Positions 8,012 to 17,154 of a DNA stretch of 64,000 nucleotides are shown here, in pieces (positions within the stretch are counted from its first letter, which is position 1; every line of letters starts with the position of its first letter). A program made the translations under genes and the position numbers. A model generated the notes under the pieces. It was not told the origin of the DNA and did not search any database. It saw only the letters and a program-made list of their open reading frames with translations. The DNA lies in the NCBI GenBank assembly GCA_031256035.1, contig JAIRRJ010000107.1:1-64000 (forward strand), in the 5' to 3' direction. The DNA is from Treponema sp. Lineage in GTDB: Bacteria; Spirochaetota; Spirochaetia; Treponematales; Breznakiellaceae.

Positions 8012-9154
8012 ATGAAGGATTTTTTGGTTAAGGAAATAATACCTGACAGTTTTTTCACAAAACCGGTCTATCTTGATCAGGCGTTTGTCATTGCCGCTCC
8101 CGAAATGCCGTTTTCAAGGGATCTCGCCAAGCTGCTGGAAAAATGGAGTTTTGAAACGGTATGCAGCTCAGGCGATCCTCGCAAAGATTACACTCGTGAC
8201 ACTCCGAAAGAAGCCTCTGCCGGGGCAGGCTTGATCGGGCTTTCCGCACAATCGGATGCGGACAAGATTAAACATGCCGAGGATTTTTATTCCGCTTTTC
8301 AGCAGTTTGTAGAAAAGCTATTTCTCAAACTGACAATATCGGATGAACTTGATTTCAAGGTTGTTAACGAACAGGTAAGGGTCATGGTTGAATTCATACG
8401 CGAAGACCGCCGTTTTCTGATGAGGGTTCTCAAAAACATGGAAGCTGCACCGGATAAAAATTATGTGGCTTCCCATTCAGTGCGTTCCACCATACTTGCC
8501 GTAATTATCGGGACATACCTGAAACTTCCCAATCACCGTATGATTGAGCTTGGAGTAGCCGCCCTGCTGCATGAAGTGGGAATGTTAAAACTTCCTTCTC
8601 AAATTTACCTGAGTATGCGCCCGCTTAACGCTCAGGAGCAGAAAGCGATAGTGAGCCATCCGGTGCTTGGTTACAGTATTCTCAAATCTTTTGACCTTCC
8701 TCTCGCAATTTGCCTTGCGGCACTGGAACACCATGAACGCGAGAACGGTACCGGTTACCCGCGGCATCTTAGCAGTGACAAGATCAGCCTGTATTCAAAA
8801 ATAATCGCCGTAGCCTGTTCTTACGAAGCCCTCAGTTCAAAGAGGCCGCACAAGGAAGCAAAGGACGGCTATACGGGAATGCTGGAATTATTAAAGAACG
8901 AAGGAAAACGTTATGACGACACTGTTGTGCGCGCGCTTGTTCTTTCACTTTCAATTTACCCGATTGGACTGTATGTGCTTTTGTCGAACGGGAAAAAGGG
9001 ACAGGTGGTGGATGTAAATCCTGAAAATCCCAGATACCCGATTGTGCAGATTTTCGGCGAGTTTACCCCGGACGGAAAAACCAAAACCGCCCAAACAGCG
9101 CCCAATGACATCAATATTGTAAGGCCGCTCAACCATTCGGAAATTGAAAGTTAG
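8012..9154 (+). CDS. HD-GYP domain protein with HE in place of HD
   Basis: A 380-residue protein. I start at ATG 8012 (MKDFLVKEI) because GGAGTAGG lies directly upstream; an in-frame ATG at 7967 has no ribosome site. The first 100 residues are a variable domain also seen before spirochaetal HD-GYP modules. The C-terminal half has the HD-GYP layout: a metal-ligand histidine in YVASHSVRS, LLHEVGML at about 186-193 where the family normally has HD-IGK, SHPVLGYSIL, and HHERENGTGYP near 240-250. The last motif is that of cyclic-di-GMP phosphodiesterases. The D-to-E change at the metal-binding dyad and K-to-M nearby may reduce or alter activity. Its stop codon overlaps the next gene's GTG. Confidence 0.85.
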   Translation: MKDFLVKEIIPDSFFTKPVYLDQAFVIAAPEMPFSRDLAKLLEKWSFETVCSSGDPRKDYTRDTPKEASAGAGLIGLSAQSDADKIKHAEDFYSAFQQFVEKLFLKLTISDELDFKVVNEQVRVMVEFIREDRRFLMRVLKNMEAAPDKNYVASHSVRSTILAVIIGTYLKLPNHRMIELGVAALLHEVGMLKLPSQIYLSMRPLNAQEQKAIVSHPVLGYSILKSFDLPLAICLAALEHHERENGTGYPRHLSSDKISLYSKIIAVACSYEALSSKRPHKEAKDGYTGMLELLKNEGKRYDDTVVRALVLSLSIYPIGLYVLLSNGKKGQVVDVNPENPRYPIVQIFGEFTPDGKTKTAQTAPNDINIVRPLNHSEIES

Positions 9155-10404
9155 TGTTTTTTATTGTTTTTGCCCTTATAACATTCAGCGGGTTTTTTAC
9201 CCTGTTTGATTCCGCCCTAAGTTCCTGCCGCAAGCCGCGTCTGCAAAAAGAGACCGGACACATTTACCGGTCGCTCCTCAAAACACTGGAAAACCCCCGC
9301 GAATTGACGCTTACCTGCCGGTTCTGGATCAGCCTGCTCAGGATTCTTTCAGGAATTCTCGCCGGCATCAACGTTATGCGCTTTTTTGAATTAGCACATG
9401 GCAGCATTTTTCTCACGGCGTTGATCATTACGTTATCTGCATTAGCGCTGGTATTGACCGCTGTTTTGCTGGGAGATGTTCTGCCGAAATTAATCTCACA
9501 GACAGCGCCGGAAAAAATCGCCGCATTCCTGCTGCTGCCCATGAAAGTCTTTTCCTTTCCGTTAAAGCCTTTTAATTTTATTGCCGTCAGGTTTACCGCG
9601 TTTCTCCGGTCTGTTTTCCGTCTGGAAGCAGCAGACAACAGTATGACTGAGGATGAACTGCGCGAAGCTCTTATGGAAGGGGAAAAATCAGGCATTGTCG
9701 AAAGCAAAGAGCGCATAATGGTAGAAGGCGTGCTGTATTTGGGGGATCGTCCAGTCGGCGCATTTATGACGCACCGCTCCGAAATAGAGTGGTTGGACTG
9801 CAATGCCGCATACGAGGAAATCCGGGCAAAGGCACTCGAAAACCGTTCCCAGAGATGTTTTCCTGTCGTAGACGGAAACCCGGACGAAATCATTGGAGCG
9901 GTGTATCTGGAAGACATAATCCTTGATATGGCGCAGCCTGCCCCTCTCGGGTTACGCGCAATAATGCAGAAACCACAGTTTATCCCCGAAACAATGTCCG
10001 CCCTTGATGCCTTTGAATCCTTCAGACAGGGGCAAGCCAACTTTCTCTTTGTCATGGATGAATACGGAGGGCTGGCGGGGACAATATCCGTCAGGGCGTT
10101 AGTCGAAGAAATAGTGGGCGAACTGTCGGCTCCCGCGCAAAAAGAAGAACCCCTGCTCCGGCAGAAAGACGGGAGCTGGCTCGCGGACGGCACATTAAAT
10201 ATTGATGATGTAGCGGAAACGCTTTCCCTGGCCGGAATTCCCGAAGACCGCGATTTTCACACGCTTGCCGGTTTTGTCCTTTCACTTGCGGGAGAACTGC
10301 CCCGTGCAGGAGACAGCGTAGAGTATCAGGGGTATAAATTCAAAGTAAAGGAAATGGACGGCAACCGCATAGACAAGCTGGTTATAAGTCAGCAGATGAA
10401 ATAA
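9154..10404 (+). CDS. CNNM/CorC-family membrane protein with CBS pair
   Basis: A 416-residue protein starting at GTG 9154, which overlaps the HD-GYP stop TAG by one base. The N-terminal DUF21 membrane domain (about residues 1-150, with helices near 1-20, 60-80, 85-110 and 130-150) is followed by the motif EDELREALMEGEKSGIV, two CBS domains (about 195-320, including VMDEYGGLAGTIS) and the C-terminal CorC/HlyC transporter-associated domain with HTLAGFVLSLAGELP. This is the complete architecture of the family linked to Mg2+/Co2+ efflux or tolerance; it is often misnamed haemolysin. Confidence 0.9.
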   Translation: MFFIVFALITFSGFFTLFDSALSSCRKPRLQKETGHIYRSLLKTLENPRELTLTCRFWISLLRILSGILAGINVMRFFELAHGSIFLTALIITLSALALVLTAVLLGDVLPKLISQTAPEKIAAFLLLPMKVFSFPLKPFNFIAVRFTAFLRSVFRLEAADNSMTEDELREALMEGEKSGIVESKERIMVEGVLYLGDRPVGAFMTHRSEIEWLDCNAAYEEIRAKALENRSQRCFPVVDGNPDEIIGAVYLEDIILDMAQPAPLGLRAIMQKPQFIPETMSALDAFESFRQGQANFLFVMDEYGGLAGTISVRALVEEIVGELSAPAQKEEPLLRQKDGSWLADGTLNIDDVAETLSLAGIPEDRDFHTLAGFVLSLAGELPRAGDSVEYQGYKFKVKEMDGNRIDKLVISQQMK

Positions 10405-10432
10405 AGTTGCAGATCACTTTGGTGTTCAACGC

Positions 10433-10461
10433 TTGCAAAAGCGCCGGTAACAGAATATAAT
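10433..10461 (+). promoter_or_regulatory. promoter of the HicB/HicA-type operon
   Basis: TTGCAA (10433-10438), a 17-bp spacer and a perfect TATAAT (10456-10461) nine bases before the ATG. There is no Shine-Dalgarno, so the leader would be two or three bases at most. Confidence 0.75.
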
Positions 10462-10470
10462 TGCAATTCT

Positions 10471-10686
10471 ATGGATGAATACACGGTAACTATAGCGTTT
10501 GATGATGAGGCGCAGAAATGGTACGCCCAAAACGATGATATTCCCATTATTCTTGAGGACTATTCTCTTGACACGTTGATCAACCGCATAAAATTGGCCG
10601 CACCGGAAATGCTGGAAGTTAACAACATGCCCCATGCCGGGATTAACCTGACATTCAGAATGGAAGCTCAGGCGGTCATGGCGTAA
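10471..10686 (+). CDS. DUF1902/HicB-like antitoxin
   Basis: A 71-residue acidic protein beginning MDEYTVTIAFDDEAQKWYAQNDDIP, which is the partial RNase H-like fold of HicB antitoxins and DUF1902 proteins. No C-terminal DNA-binding domain is present, unlike full-length HicB. Its stop overlaps the ATG of the downstream HicA-like toxin gene, as expected for a co-translated toxin-antitoxin pair. The antitoxin-first order is the less common one for hicAB. Confidence 0.8.
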   Translation: MDEYTVTIAFDDEAQKWYAQNDDIPIILEDYSLDTLINRIKLAAPEMLEVNNMPHAGINLTFRMEAQAVMA

Positions 10687-10880
10687 TGGCGGAATATGAA
10701 AAAAAAGTCCGCCAGATTCTGAAAGAATACGGCTGCTATTTCGTACGACACGGCAAAGGCGACCATGACATTTGGCACAGTCCGATAACCAACAGGAATA
10801 TTACCGTGGACGGAGAAATCCGCATTCGTCATGTTGCAAACGGGATTATGAAACAAGCCGGCATTGAGTACCATTTCTGA
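10686..10880 (+). CDS. hicA: HicA-like mRNA interferase toxin
   Basis: A 64-residue protein with the HicA pattern: an N-terminal helix (VRQILKEYGCYFVR), then HGKGDHDIWHSP with the catalytic histidine region, a beta strand (RNITVDGE) and the closing helix (ANGIMKQAGI). HicA folds as a double-stranded RNA-binding domain and cleaves mRNA. It overlaps the antitoxin gene by one base and looks intact. Confidence 0.85.
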   Translation: MAEYEKKVRQILKEYGCYFVRHGKGDHDIWHSPITNRNITVDGEIRIRHVANGIMKQAGIEYHF

Positions 10881-11107
10881 ATACACAAGTAAAAAGACGC
10901 AGCCAGCCCAATAGGCATATAAGACGCGCTTGCGTATACTGCCGCTATTTCCAAAACTTTAGTTTGCCAAGTCGTTCGGTTTATTCAGCAGGCATTGAGA
11001 TACAGAAAAAGTTCACATAAAGGCGCATCGAACTTCCGGTTCGCAGACACAAAGAGAAAAAGTTTTTACTCTGTATCATTTTCAAACTTGTCTTCTCCGC
11101 CTTTGGT

Positions 11108-12460
11108 TCAGTAAACCTCAATATCAAATATCTTTATTGTTGAAGCACCATATCCTTGAAAATTTGTCCTTTCAAGTTTTATCCCTGTTACTTCATTTTT
11201 ATTAAATATTTTCCTTTTACCCCAATTGGGCTGCTTCAACTGCGAAAACGGAATATCAAACACAAGAACTCTTCCGGTCTGGGTTTTCAATGTTAAAAAA
11301 TGATAAGAACCATCAGCTTCTGTTTCTCTCATTAACAGTCCAAATTTCCAGCTTTTTCCATCCCCCACTGCTTTCAACCGTATTCCTGATCCTTCCTTCA
11401 GTGTCTGATTGATGGCTAAATTATCTAAAAAGACTCCTGCATACTTTTGTTCTCCTTTAGCAAGATTCGTTTCTACGGTCAATACATCCCTTAATCGCCC
11501 ATTAAAAATCTCCATGCCTGTATTAATCTTTGCAGTTGATGCAGAGTCATTCATGGATTGCCATCCGGTTGGCATGACGATGCCTGTATCTGCAAAGCGA
11601 ACAGGCAATGTAGAGGATGCAGAGCTTGCGGCCGGATCGGTGTGGCGTGGCATTTCCTTTTGAGAAGCAGTATTGGAACTCTTTAAGTTGTTAAAGATAT
11701 ACCCGGTTGCTACATCCGGCTTGTAGAAAAACCCAACAGGCAAATGTGTCGATAATTCCACGCCCACAGAACCGCCTGTGCGGAAATAGATCCCGGATTT
11801 TGTTACAAATTTATATCCGGCATTCAAAGCTAAAATAAAATTGTTAGCATAGGTTATAACAGTTTGACCTGTATAAGAATCAGTTGCAGGATCATAAGAA
11901 TAATAAGGATGATAATAAATAGAATATGTGTACATGTTCCACTCAAACAATCCGCCCAGATACAAACCTCCCATCCGGCTGTTCCAAAAATAATTGGCGC
12001 CTATTCCCAACCCCATCCCAAAACCCTCTGAAATATTACTCAGCGCCAACGTAGGAAAACTGATGTGTAACAAAGGGTTAAATCCGCCTTTTACGAATTC
12101 TCCGGTTACAGAAGGGCCGCCTGCCAAAAAGCCGGACGGTTCAAGAGAGAGGCTGAAATACAGCTTGTCAGGGTCCAATGCCGGCCCTGTTGATTTTGGG
12201 ACTTGCTGTACAGGCGCGGGAGGCGGGTTAATGACTTCCGTTGTGCCGTTTTCGTACTTTATTGAAAACACATCGCTTTTATTAATGATGATCAGAGGCC
12301 CTTCCAAATTATCAAAACGCCTGTATTTGATTTCCGTGGGAGAGATTTCTTCAATCTTTGCCTCGATCATATTGCCATTGGTTAAAACGAGCACATCCTG
12401 TGCACTGACAAAAACCTTAAACGTGAAAAATAATGCCGCCAGAATGTAGAATTTATTCAT
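11108..12460 (-). CDS. exported protein with beta-rich N-terminus and CIA30/CBM-like C-terminal domain
   Basis: About 450 residues from the ATG at 12460, which has GGAG six bases upstream; the in-frame ATG at 12463 is the alternative. A signal peptide (ILAALFFTFKVFVSAQD) comes first, then a short domain (VLVLTNGNMIEAKIEEISP) seen in many exported bacterial proteins, a proline-rich linker, about 180 residues of alternating aromatic beta strands like an outer-membrane barrel, and from about residue 310 a galactose-binding-like domain ending LERTNFQGYGASTIKIFDIEVY that resembles CIA30/CBM11 modules. It overlaps the upstream lipoprotein gene. A surface or periplasmic carbohydrate-binding role is inference. 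Confidence 0.7.
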   Translation of the reverse strand: MNKFYILAALFFTFKVFVSAQDVLVLTNGNMIEAKIEEISPTEIKYRRFDNLEGPLIIINKSDVFSIKYENGTTEVINPPPAPVQQVPKSTGPALDPDKLYFSLSLEPSGFLAGGPSVTGEFVKGGFNPLLHISFPTLALSNISEGFGMGLGIGANYFWNSRMGGLYLGGLFEWNMYTYSIYYHPYYSYDPATDSYTGQTVITYANNFILALNAGYKFVTKSGIYFRTGGSVGVELSTHLPVGFFYKPDVATGYIFNNLKSSNTASQKEMPRHTDPAASSASSTLPVRFADTGIVMPTGWQSMNDSASTAKINTGMEIFNGRLRDVLTVETNLAKGEQKYAGVFLDNLAINQTLKEGSGIRLKAVGDGKSWKFGLLMRETEADGSYHFLTLKTQTGRVLVFDIPFSQLKQPNWGKRKIFNKNEVTGIKLERTNFQGYGASTIKIFDIEVY

Positions 12461-12977
12461 CATCGTCTCCATTGTTATTGAACCAATCGTAATCCGGATC
12501 AGACGAAATTTTTGAATATGTACCGTTTGAAATAAACACCTCATCAAGAGAGTAAGACTCCCCTTCATAAATATATTCAGCTTCTGATTTTGAAATGGTT
12601 AGCCTTTCGCCATTACCGGATACAGAAACATCAAAGAAAATTTTAAAAGAAATGCCTGCTGCCATCATTTCAAAATTATATTCACATGAAATTTGTTTTC
12701 CGGTTTTATCAATTTCAAAAGAATCTTGTATGAAAAATAGCGATTCTTCACCAAAATAAAGATAGGGACATTGAACATAAAAAGCACCATGGGGACCTTT
12801 TTTTGCCCCATAAAAACCAATTGAAGGCTTTGTATCGCCGTCCTTTGTCCATGCGGTATTACGTATTTGCTCCCATAAATCTGTAACCACTCCCGCTTCA
12901 ATTTCCGCTTCACAAGAAGTAAGCCCTAAGCAAATCAGATAAACCAACAACAATGAAAGAAAACGCCTCTTATTCAT
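12453..12977 (-). CDS. lipoprotein of unknown function
   Basis: A 174-residue lipoprotein. ATG 12977 is chosen because AAGGGGTGGG lies just upstream and the signal peptide MNKRRFLSLLLVYLICLG runs straight into the lipobox LTSC. The mature part contains a lipocalin-like succession of short beta strands (NTAWTKDGDTKP ... FIQDSFEI ... KIFFDVSVSG ... LTISKSEAEYIYEG) like the small folds found in many spirochaete and Bacteroidetes lipoproteins. The end is acidic. It is co-transcribed with the exported barrel/CIA30 protein, whose start codon lies inside this gene. Confidence 0.75.
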   Translation of the reverse strand: MNKRRFLSLLLVYLICLGLTSCEAEIEAGVVTDLWEQIRNTAWTKDGDTKPSIGFYGAKKGPHGAFYVQCPYLYFGEESLFFIQDSFEIDKTGKQISCEYNFEMMAAGISFKIFFDVSVSGNGERLTISKSEAEYIYEGESYSLDEVFISNGTYSKISSDPDYDWFNNNGDDDE

Positions 12978-13099
12978 AACCCACCCCTTATCTTTCATTA
13001 CCTTTTATTAACCTTGTTAATAATGTCTACTTAAAGAATAGCCCCTATTCTGTAAGATATTAGAATATTTGTCAAGTCAGTCAAATAATATTTACAGCT

Positions 13100-13474
13100 A
13101 TGAAACCTAGGAAACGGTGTGGAAATGCCATAAAATACCTGTTGGGGCAGAATATAAGGCTTTACAGGGAAACGATTTGTATTTCACAGGAAGAATTGGC
13201 TGAAAAAGCCGGCATATCACCGCCCTTTTTGGGTTCCATTGAGAGGGGCGAAAAATGGCCAAGCCCTGAAACCCTGACCGGAATAGCCATAGGATTAAAG
13301 GTAGAACCATACGATTTATTCAAACCTGAACATATTATTTCCAGTGACGTAAATAGATTAACTAAAAAATTAGTAAGAGATATACAAACATCGGTAAACC
13401 AGACTGTAAGAGCGATTAACCTGTCAATACAAGTGAACAATAAACAAGAAAAACAGCAAAATATAGATAAGTAA
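13100..13474 (+). CDS. XRE-family DNA-binding protein
   Basis: A 124-residue protein with a helix-turn-helix domain at about residues 13-72 (LGQNIRLYRETICISQEELAEKAG, then SPPFLGSIERGEKWPSPETL). The 50-residue C-terminal tail is helical and probably dimerises. It diverges from the lipoprotein gene 12453-12977, so it may control that operon. There is no Shine-Dalgarno; AT-rich TAATAT lies eight bases before the ATG but I see no clear -35. Confidence 0.8.
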   Translation: MKPRKRCGNAIKYLLGQNIRLYRETICISQEELAEKAGISPPFLGSIERGEKWPSPETLTGIAIGLKVEPYDLFKPEHIISSDVNRLTKKLVRDIQTSVNQTVRAINLSIQVNNKQEKQQNIDK

Positions 13475-13586
13475 GTATCTCTTGGGCAGTAAGGTTGAAG
13501 TCATAATCATTCAGAAATGTATGCCTAGTAAATTCCTAAAAATACTGAATTCTGCCGCCTGAGAATATTTTACAGTGTTTTGCAGG

Positions 13587-14792
13587 TCAAGTTTCAGCCG
13601 GATCGCAAATCCGCCCATAAGCCAATTCCTTTGGCTTTATCATTATCCGCAGTTTTTTTTCCAATGACGCAAGAAGGCGGAGCTGCGTTTCATCGCCGAT
13701 GGTGATCATGATGCCGCGCTTGCCCGCCCGCCCTGTGCGGCCGCAGCGGTGAATGTAGACTTCTTTGTCTTCGGGAACATCAAGGGTGATAATGTGGGTG
13801 AGGCCGGGAATATCAAGGCCGCGGGCGGCTAGGTCGGTGGATACCAGCACGTCAATTTTTCCCTGGCGGAATGAATCAAGCGCTTCCTTGCGTTCCTCGG
13901 TATTAACAGGTTTTTTGTTGATTTTTCCGAAAAGACCGGCGGCGGCTATGTGGTGGTATTGAAGTTTTGAAAGTATCTTTCCCGCTTCATCGCTGCGGCT
14001 GGTAAATACAAGCGCCTTAAAATGCGGCTTTTTGGTTTTGATTGCCGCAAGCAGGGAACGCAGGGTTTGAATCTGCCGCCGCTTTTCGCTGAACAGCGCC
14101 CAGTGTTCAATCCGCTCCCGCAGAATCTCATGGTCATCGCTTTCGATAATTTCGGCGTTTTCAAACAACGGTCCCAATAGCGCGCGGGTTTTTGCGCTGA
14201 CCGTGGCTGAACAGGCGGCAATGCACAGGTTTTTATCAGAGCGTCTTTTATCACGTTCAATTAAAGCCAGCAGTTCTTTGGTTTCTTCAAGGCACTCATT
14301 AGCAGTAAGTCTGTCAGCTTCATCCAGAATGAGGAATCGCAAGCCCCCGAATTTGAGCTTTCCCATTTTTGCCAGAGCCAAAAGCCTTGCGGGATTCCCC
14401 ACCGCCAGAACAGGCTTTTTTTTCAGGTCTTCCGCCTGCCTGTCGGGTTTACCTGAACCGATAAGAAGTGCTGCCGGCTCGGCGCTTGCGGCCGCGGACG
14501 ACAGAAAATCAGCCTCCGCCTTAATCTGCGAACAAAGTTCAAATGTGGGAGCGCATATCAGCGCGGCAGGCGACTGTTGGCGCAGACCGCCTTCATCACA
14601 AAGCCGCTGCAATACCGGCAGCAAGTACGCAAATGTTTTGCCGGTTCCGGTTGCCGAACGAAAGATGATATTTTTATCCGCCAAAAGTTGAGGAATCACA
14701 AGGTTTTGAATAGCGGTGGGTTTTGTAATGGAACGGGGTTTAAGTTTTTCGATGAACGAAGGGTTTACGCCCAGAGTGTCAAAAACATCCAT
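13587..14792 (-). CDS. DEAD-box RNA helicase
   Basis: A 401-residue RNA helicase. The motifs are Q motif (KPTAIQNLVIP), motif I SATGTGKT, motif II DEAD (in LILDEADRL), motif III SAT, and motif VI HRCGRTGRAG. Only the two RecA-like domains are present with a very short tail, so it lacks the RNA-binding extensions of DeaD/CsdA and is closer to a minimal RhlE-type enzyme. It follows the amino acid transporter genes on the same strand across a small repeat region. Confidence 0.92.
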   Translation of the reverse strand: MDVFDTLGVNPSFIEKLKPRSITKPTAIQNLVIPQLLADKNIIFRSATGTGKTFAYLLPVLQRLCDEGGLRQQSPAALICAPTFELCSQIKAEADFLSSAAASAEPAALLIGSGKPDRQAEDLKKKPVLAVGNPARLLALAKMGKLKFGGLRFLILDEADRLTANECLEETKELLALIERDKRRSDKNLCIAACSATVSAKTRALLGPLFENAEIIESDDHEILRERIEHWALFSEKRRQIQTLRSLLAAIKTKKPHFKALVFTSRSDEAGKILSKLQYHHIAAAGLFGKINKKPVNTEERKEALDSFRQGKIDVLVSTDLAARGLDIPGLTHIITLDVPEDKEVYIHRCGRTGRAGKRGIMITIGDETQLRLLASLEKKLRIMIKPKELAYGRICDPAET

Positions 14793-14806
14793 GACAGGCT
14801 ACTTAC

Positions 14807-14832
14807 AGCACACTAGTGTGCTAAAGCACACT
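14807..14832. repeat. overlapping hairpins after the amino acid transporter operon
   Basis: Three alternating copies of a seven- to eight-base arm form either the perfect palindrome AGCACACTAGTGTGCT (14807-14822) or a hairpin of AGTGTGC-TTTA-GCACACT. The two pairings exclude each other. No T-run follows, so a simple intrinsic terminator is not evident. Confidence 0.6.
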
Positions 14833-15594
14833 TTGCAAAAATTGCCTTGTGCGTTCGTTTGAAGGATTGCTGAATATCTGTTCCGGCGAGCCGGTTTCCA
14901 GAATAGAGCCTTCATACATGAACAGCACCCTGTTGGCGACTTCCCGCGCAAAGCCCATTTCGTGGGAGACAACCAGCATGGTCATACCGGCGGCGGCAAG
15001 CTGCTTCATAACAGCTAACACTTCGCCGACAAGCTCAGGGTCGAGTGAAGACGTCGGTTCATCAAAAAGCATGATCCTGGGTTCCATTGCAAGGGCGCGG
15101 GCAATAGCAACCCTCTGTTGCTGACCGCCGGAAAGCTGTGAAGGAAACGCGTCTATTTTATCGCTAAGTCCGACACGCTCCAGTATCTGCACAGACTTTT
15201 CCCGCGCTTCATCGTGCGGAAGTTTGCGGACATGCACCGGAGAAAGCATAACGTTCTCAAGGGCAGTTTTATGCGGGAAAAGATTAAAACGCTGGAACAC
15301 CATGCCCACTTCAAGCAGCGACTTATTGCGCTCATCGTGATGCATCTTCACCTTGTTCACCCTGTTGTGGCAGTCAAAGAGCAGTTTGTCTTCTATGTAA
15401 ATTTGCCCCTCATCAATTGGTTCAAGGTGGTTAAGGGTACGAAGGTATGTTGATTTACCTGAACCGGAGGGACCGATTATGCAGACCACTTCGCTCTGTT
15501 CCACGGAAAGGGACACATTTTTCAGCACTTCAAGCGGCTGGCGTCCCTGAGTGCGAAAGGTTTTATATACTCCGGCAGTTTTGATCATTGTCAT
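14821..15594 (-). CDS. polar amino acid ABC transporter ATP-binding protein
   Basis: A 257-residue ATPase of the GlnQ/HisP type. Walker [10 protein letters not shown], the Q-loop [18 protein letters not shown], signature LSGGQQQR, Walker [13 protein letters not shown] and the switch histidine in VVSHEMGFA are intact. ATG 15594 follows the permease stop by ten bases with AAGG upstream. It energises the importer formed with the permease and binding protein encoded next to it. The exact amino acid cannot be inferred from the ATPase. Confidence 0.92.
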   Translation of the reverse strand: MTMIKTAGVYKTFRTQGRQPLEVLKNVSLSVEQSEVVCIIGPSGSGKSTYLRTLNHLEPIDEGQIYIEDKLLFDCHNRVNKVKMHHDERNKSLLEVGMVFQRFNLFPHKTALENVMLSPVHVRKLPHDEAREKSVQILERVGLSDKIDAFPSQLSGGQQQRVAIARALAMEPRIMLFDEPTSSLDPELVGEVLAVMKQLAAAGMTMLVVSHEMGFAREVANRVLFMYEGSILETGSPEQIFSNPSNERTRQFLQSVL

Positions 15595-15604
15595 TGTGCC
15601 GGCC

Positions 15605-16330
15605 TTACTCGTACACCGAGTATTTCTTTTCCAGTTTGTGAAAGACAAATGAAAAAACCCACGTGATAATTAGATAGAGAAACATTGCCGGAATATAGAC
15701 GAGGGCTGAACGGGTAGAACCTTCAATGCTTCTGGTTACTTTCGTGATGTCAATGAGGGCGATCATGGATACAAGTGAAGTATCTTTCAATATCAGAATG
15801 AACTCGTTGCCCACAGGCGGAATGAGCCGCCTTATGGACTGTGGAATGATCACGAGCCGCATGGTCTGCGCGTAAGACAGCCCAAGGGCGCGGGACGCCT
15901 CAAATTGCCCCTTGTCAATGCTTTGAATTGCCGCGCGGACAATCTCCGCCGAGTAAGCTGCAACATTGAGGCTATAGGCGATAAAGGCATAAACAAACCT
16001 GTTTAACTCCTGATTCCGTATCGGAATAAGAAAAACAGGCGAGATCATCGGCAAGGCATAATAGATGAAGAACAACTGCATAAGAAGGGGTGTTCCCCTG
16101 AAAAAGAAAATGTAGGCGCTGCAAATTTTATTAATTACAATGCGCCTGGACATTTTCCCAAGGGCAAGAAAAATACTTAAAAACACCCCGGCTGACACAG
16201 AGGTAATTGTCAGCCCTATTGTTATCCTGGCTCCTTTCAAGAGCGCGATAACCCAAATGCTTTCCAGGAACGAGTAAATCCAGGATAAAAACGAGTCAAT
16301 CCAGTAAAAAAAATTCTGAAAAATCTCCAT
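15605..16330 (-). CDS. polar amino acid ABC transporter permease
   Basis: A 241-residue inner-membrane protein of the HisM/GlnP family with five hydrophobic segments and the family signature around [19 protein letters not shown]. The EAA-type cytoplasmic loop ([29 protein letters not shown]) contacts the ATPase. Only one permease gene is present, so the membrane part is expected to be a homodimer. It lies three bases after the binding-protein gene. Confidence 0.92.
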   Translation of the reverse strand: MEIFQNFFYWIDSFLSWIYSFLESIWVIALLKGARITIGLTITSVSAGVFLSIFLALGKMSRRIVINKICSAYIFFFRGTPLLMQLFFIYYALPMISPVFLIPIRNQELNRFVYAFIAYSLNVAAYSAEIVRAAIQSIDKGQFEASRALGLSYAQTMRLVIIPQSIRRLIPPVGNEFILILKDTSLVSMIALIDITKVTRSIEGSTRSALVYIPAMFLYLIITWVFSFVFHKLEKKYSVYE

Positions 16331-16333
16331 GCT

Positions 16334-17128
16334 TTACCGGACACCGCTCACCATGTCAACATTCAGGTTGTTCATTGAAATCCTGCGCATTGTCCCCTCG
16401 GCAAAAAGCTCATCCAGAGCCTTGTTAATGGCATCGGTAAGCGCGTTGTTTCCCCTCTTTATGCAGATGCCGAAGAACTCATCGGGTTCTCCCAGCCATG
16501 TGATTTCAAAGGGGGCGTCATCGCCGGTAGTGTAATCCAAAGCCACTACGCTGTCGGTAACAATAACATCAACGCGGCCAAGCAAAAGTTCATCAAAGCA
16601 GTTCATCACCTTGTCGTATTCAAACGGAGTATACCTAAGCCCGTCTTCTACAAGTTTCGCCATAAAGAATTTGGCGGTTGTTTCAGCCTGATATGACACT
16701 CCAAGGCCTGCCAATTCCTGCGGCGACCTGGGTTTAACCGGCGAATTCTTGCGGACTACAATTGACATGGCATTGCCGATATAAGGCTTTGAAAAATTAT
16801 GGACTGTCAGGCGTTCATCCGTAATAGTAACCGAAGACATTATGCAGTCATACCTGCGTGTTTCCACTCCGGCAAAAATCCCGTCCCAGGCAGTATCAAC
16901 AAATTCCACCTGAAGCCCCATTTTTTCCGCAATTGCTTTCCCCATGTCCACGTCTAAACCCATGGGCGTCTTGCCATCGGGTCCGTAATACTCCATCGGC
17001 GGATAGCCTAATTCCATGCCAACCATTAAAACACCTTTTTTAATGGTAAGCCCGCCTGATTCTTTTTTTGTGCAGCCGGTAATCATCACGGCGGCAAGAA
17101 TTGCCAAAATCACTACTGTCTTTTTCAT
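16334..17128 (-). CDS. amino acid ABC transporter substrate-binding lipoprotein
   Basis: A 264-residue type 3 periplasmic binding protein. The start at 17128 has a strong GGAGG. The signal peptide ends in the lipobox ITGC, so it is membrane-anchored in spirochaete fashion. Family features include GYPPMEYYGPDGKTPMG, GLDVDMGKAIAEKMGL, WDGIFAGVETRRYDCIMSSV (residues contacting the amino acid) and GICIKRGNNAL. It is first in the operon with the permease and ATPase. Glutamine, cystine or polar amino acids are all possible. Confidence 0.9.
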   Translation of the reverse strand: MKKTVVILAILAAVMITGCTKKESGGLTIKKGVLMVGMELGYPPMEYYGPDGKTPMGLDVDMGKAIAEKMGLQVEFVDTAWDGIFAGVETRRYDCIMSSVTITDERLTVHNFSKPYIGNAMSIVVRKNSPVKPRSPQELAGLGVSYQAETTAKFFMAKLVEDGLRYTPFEYDKVMNCFDELLLGRVDVIVTDSVVALDYTTGDDAPFEITWLGEPDEFFGICIKRGNNALTDAINKALDELFAEGTMRRISMNNLNVDMVSGVR

Positions 17129-17154
17129 TTGTTCCTCCAAAAATATAAATTAGT

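Noticed and set aside
10881-11107. Gap after the HicA-like gene searched for small genes or RNA
   Set aside because: I found no frame with a start signal and only weak inverted repeats.
13475-13586. Gap after the first XRE gene searched for a terminator
   Set aside because: No stem followed by a T-run is present.
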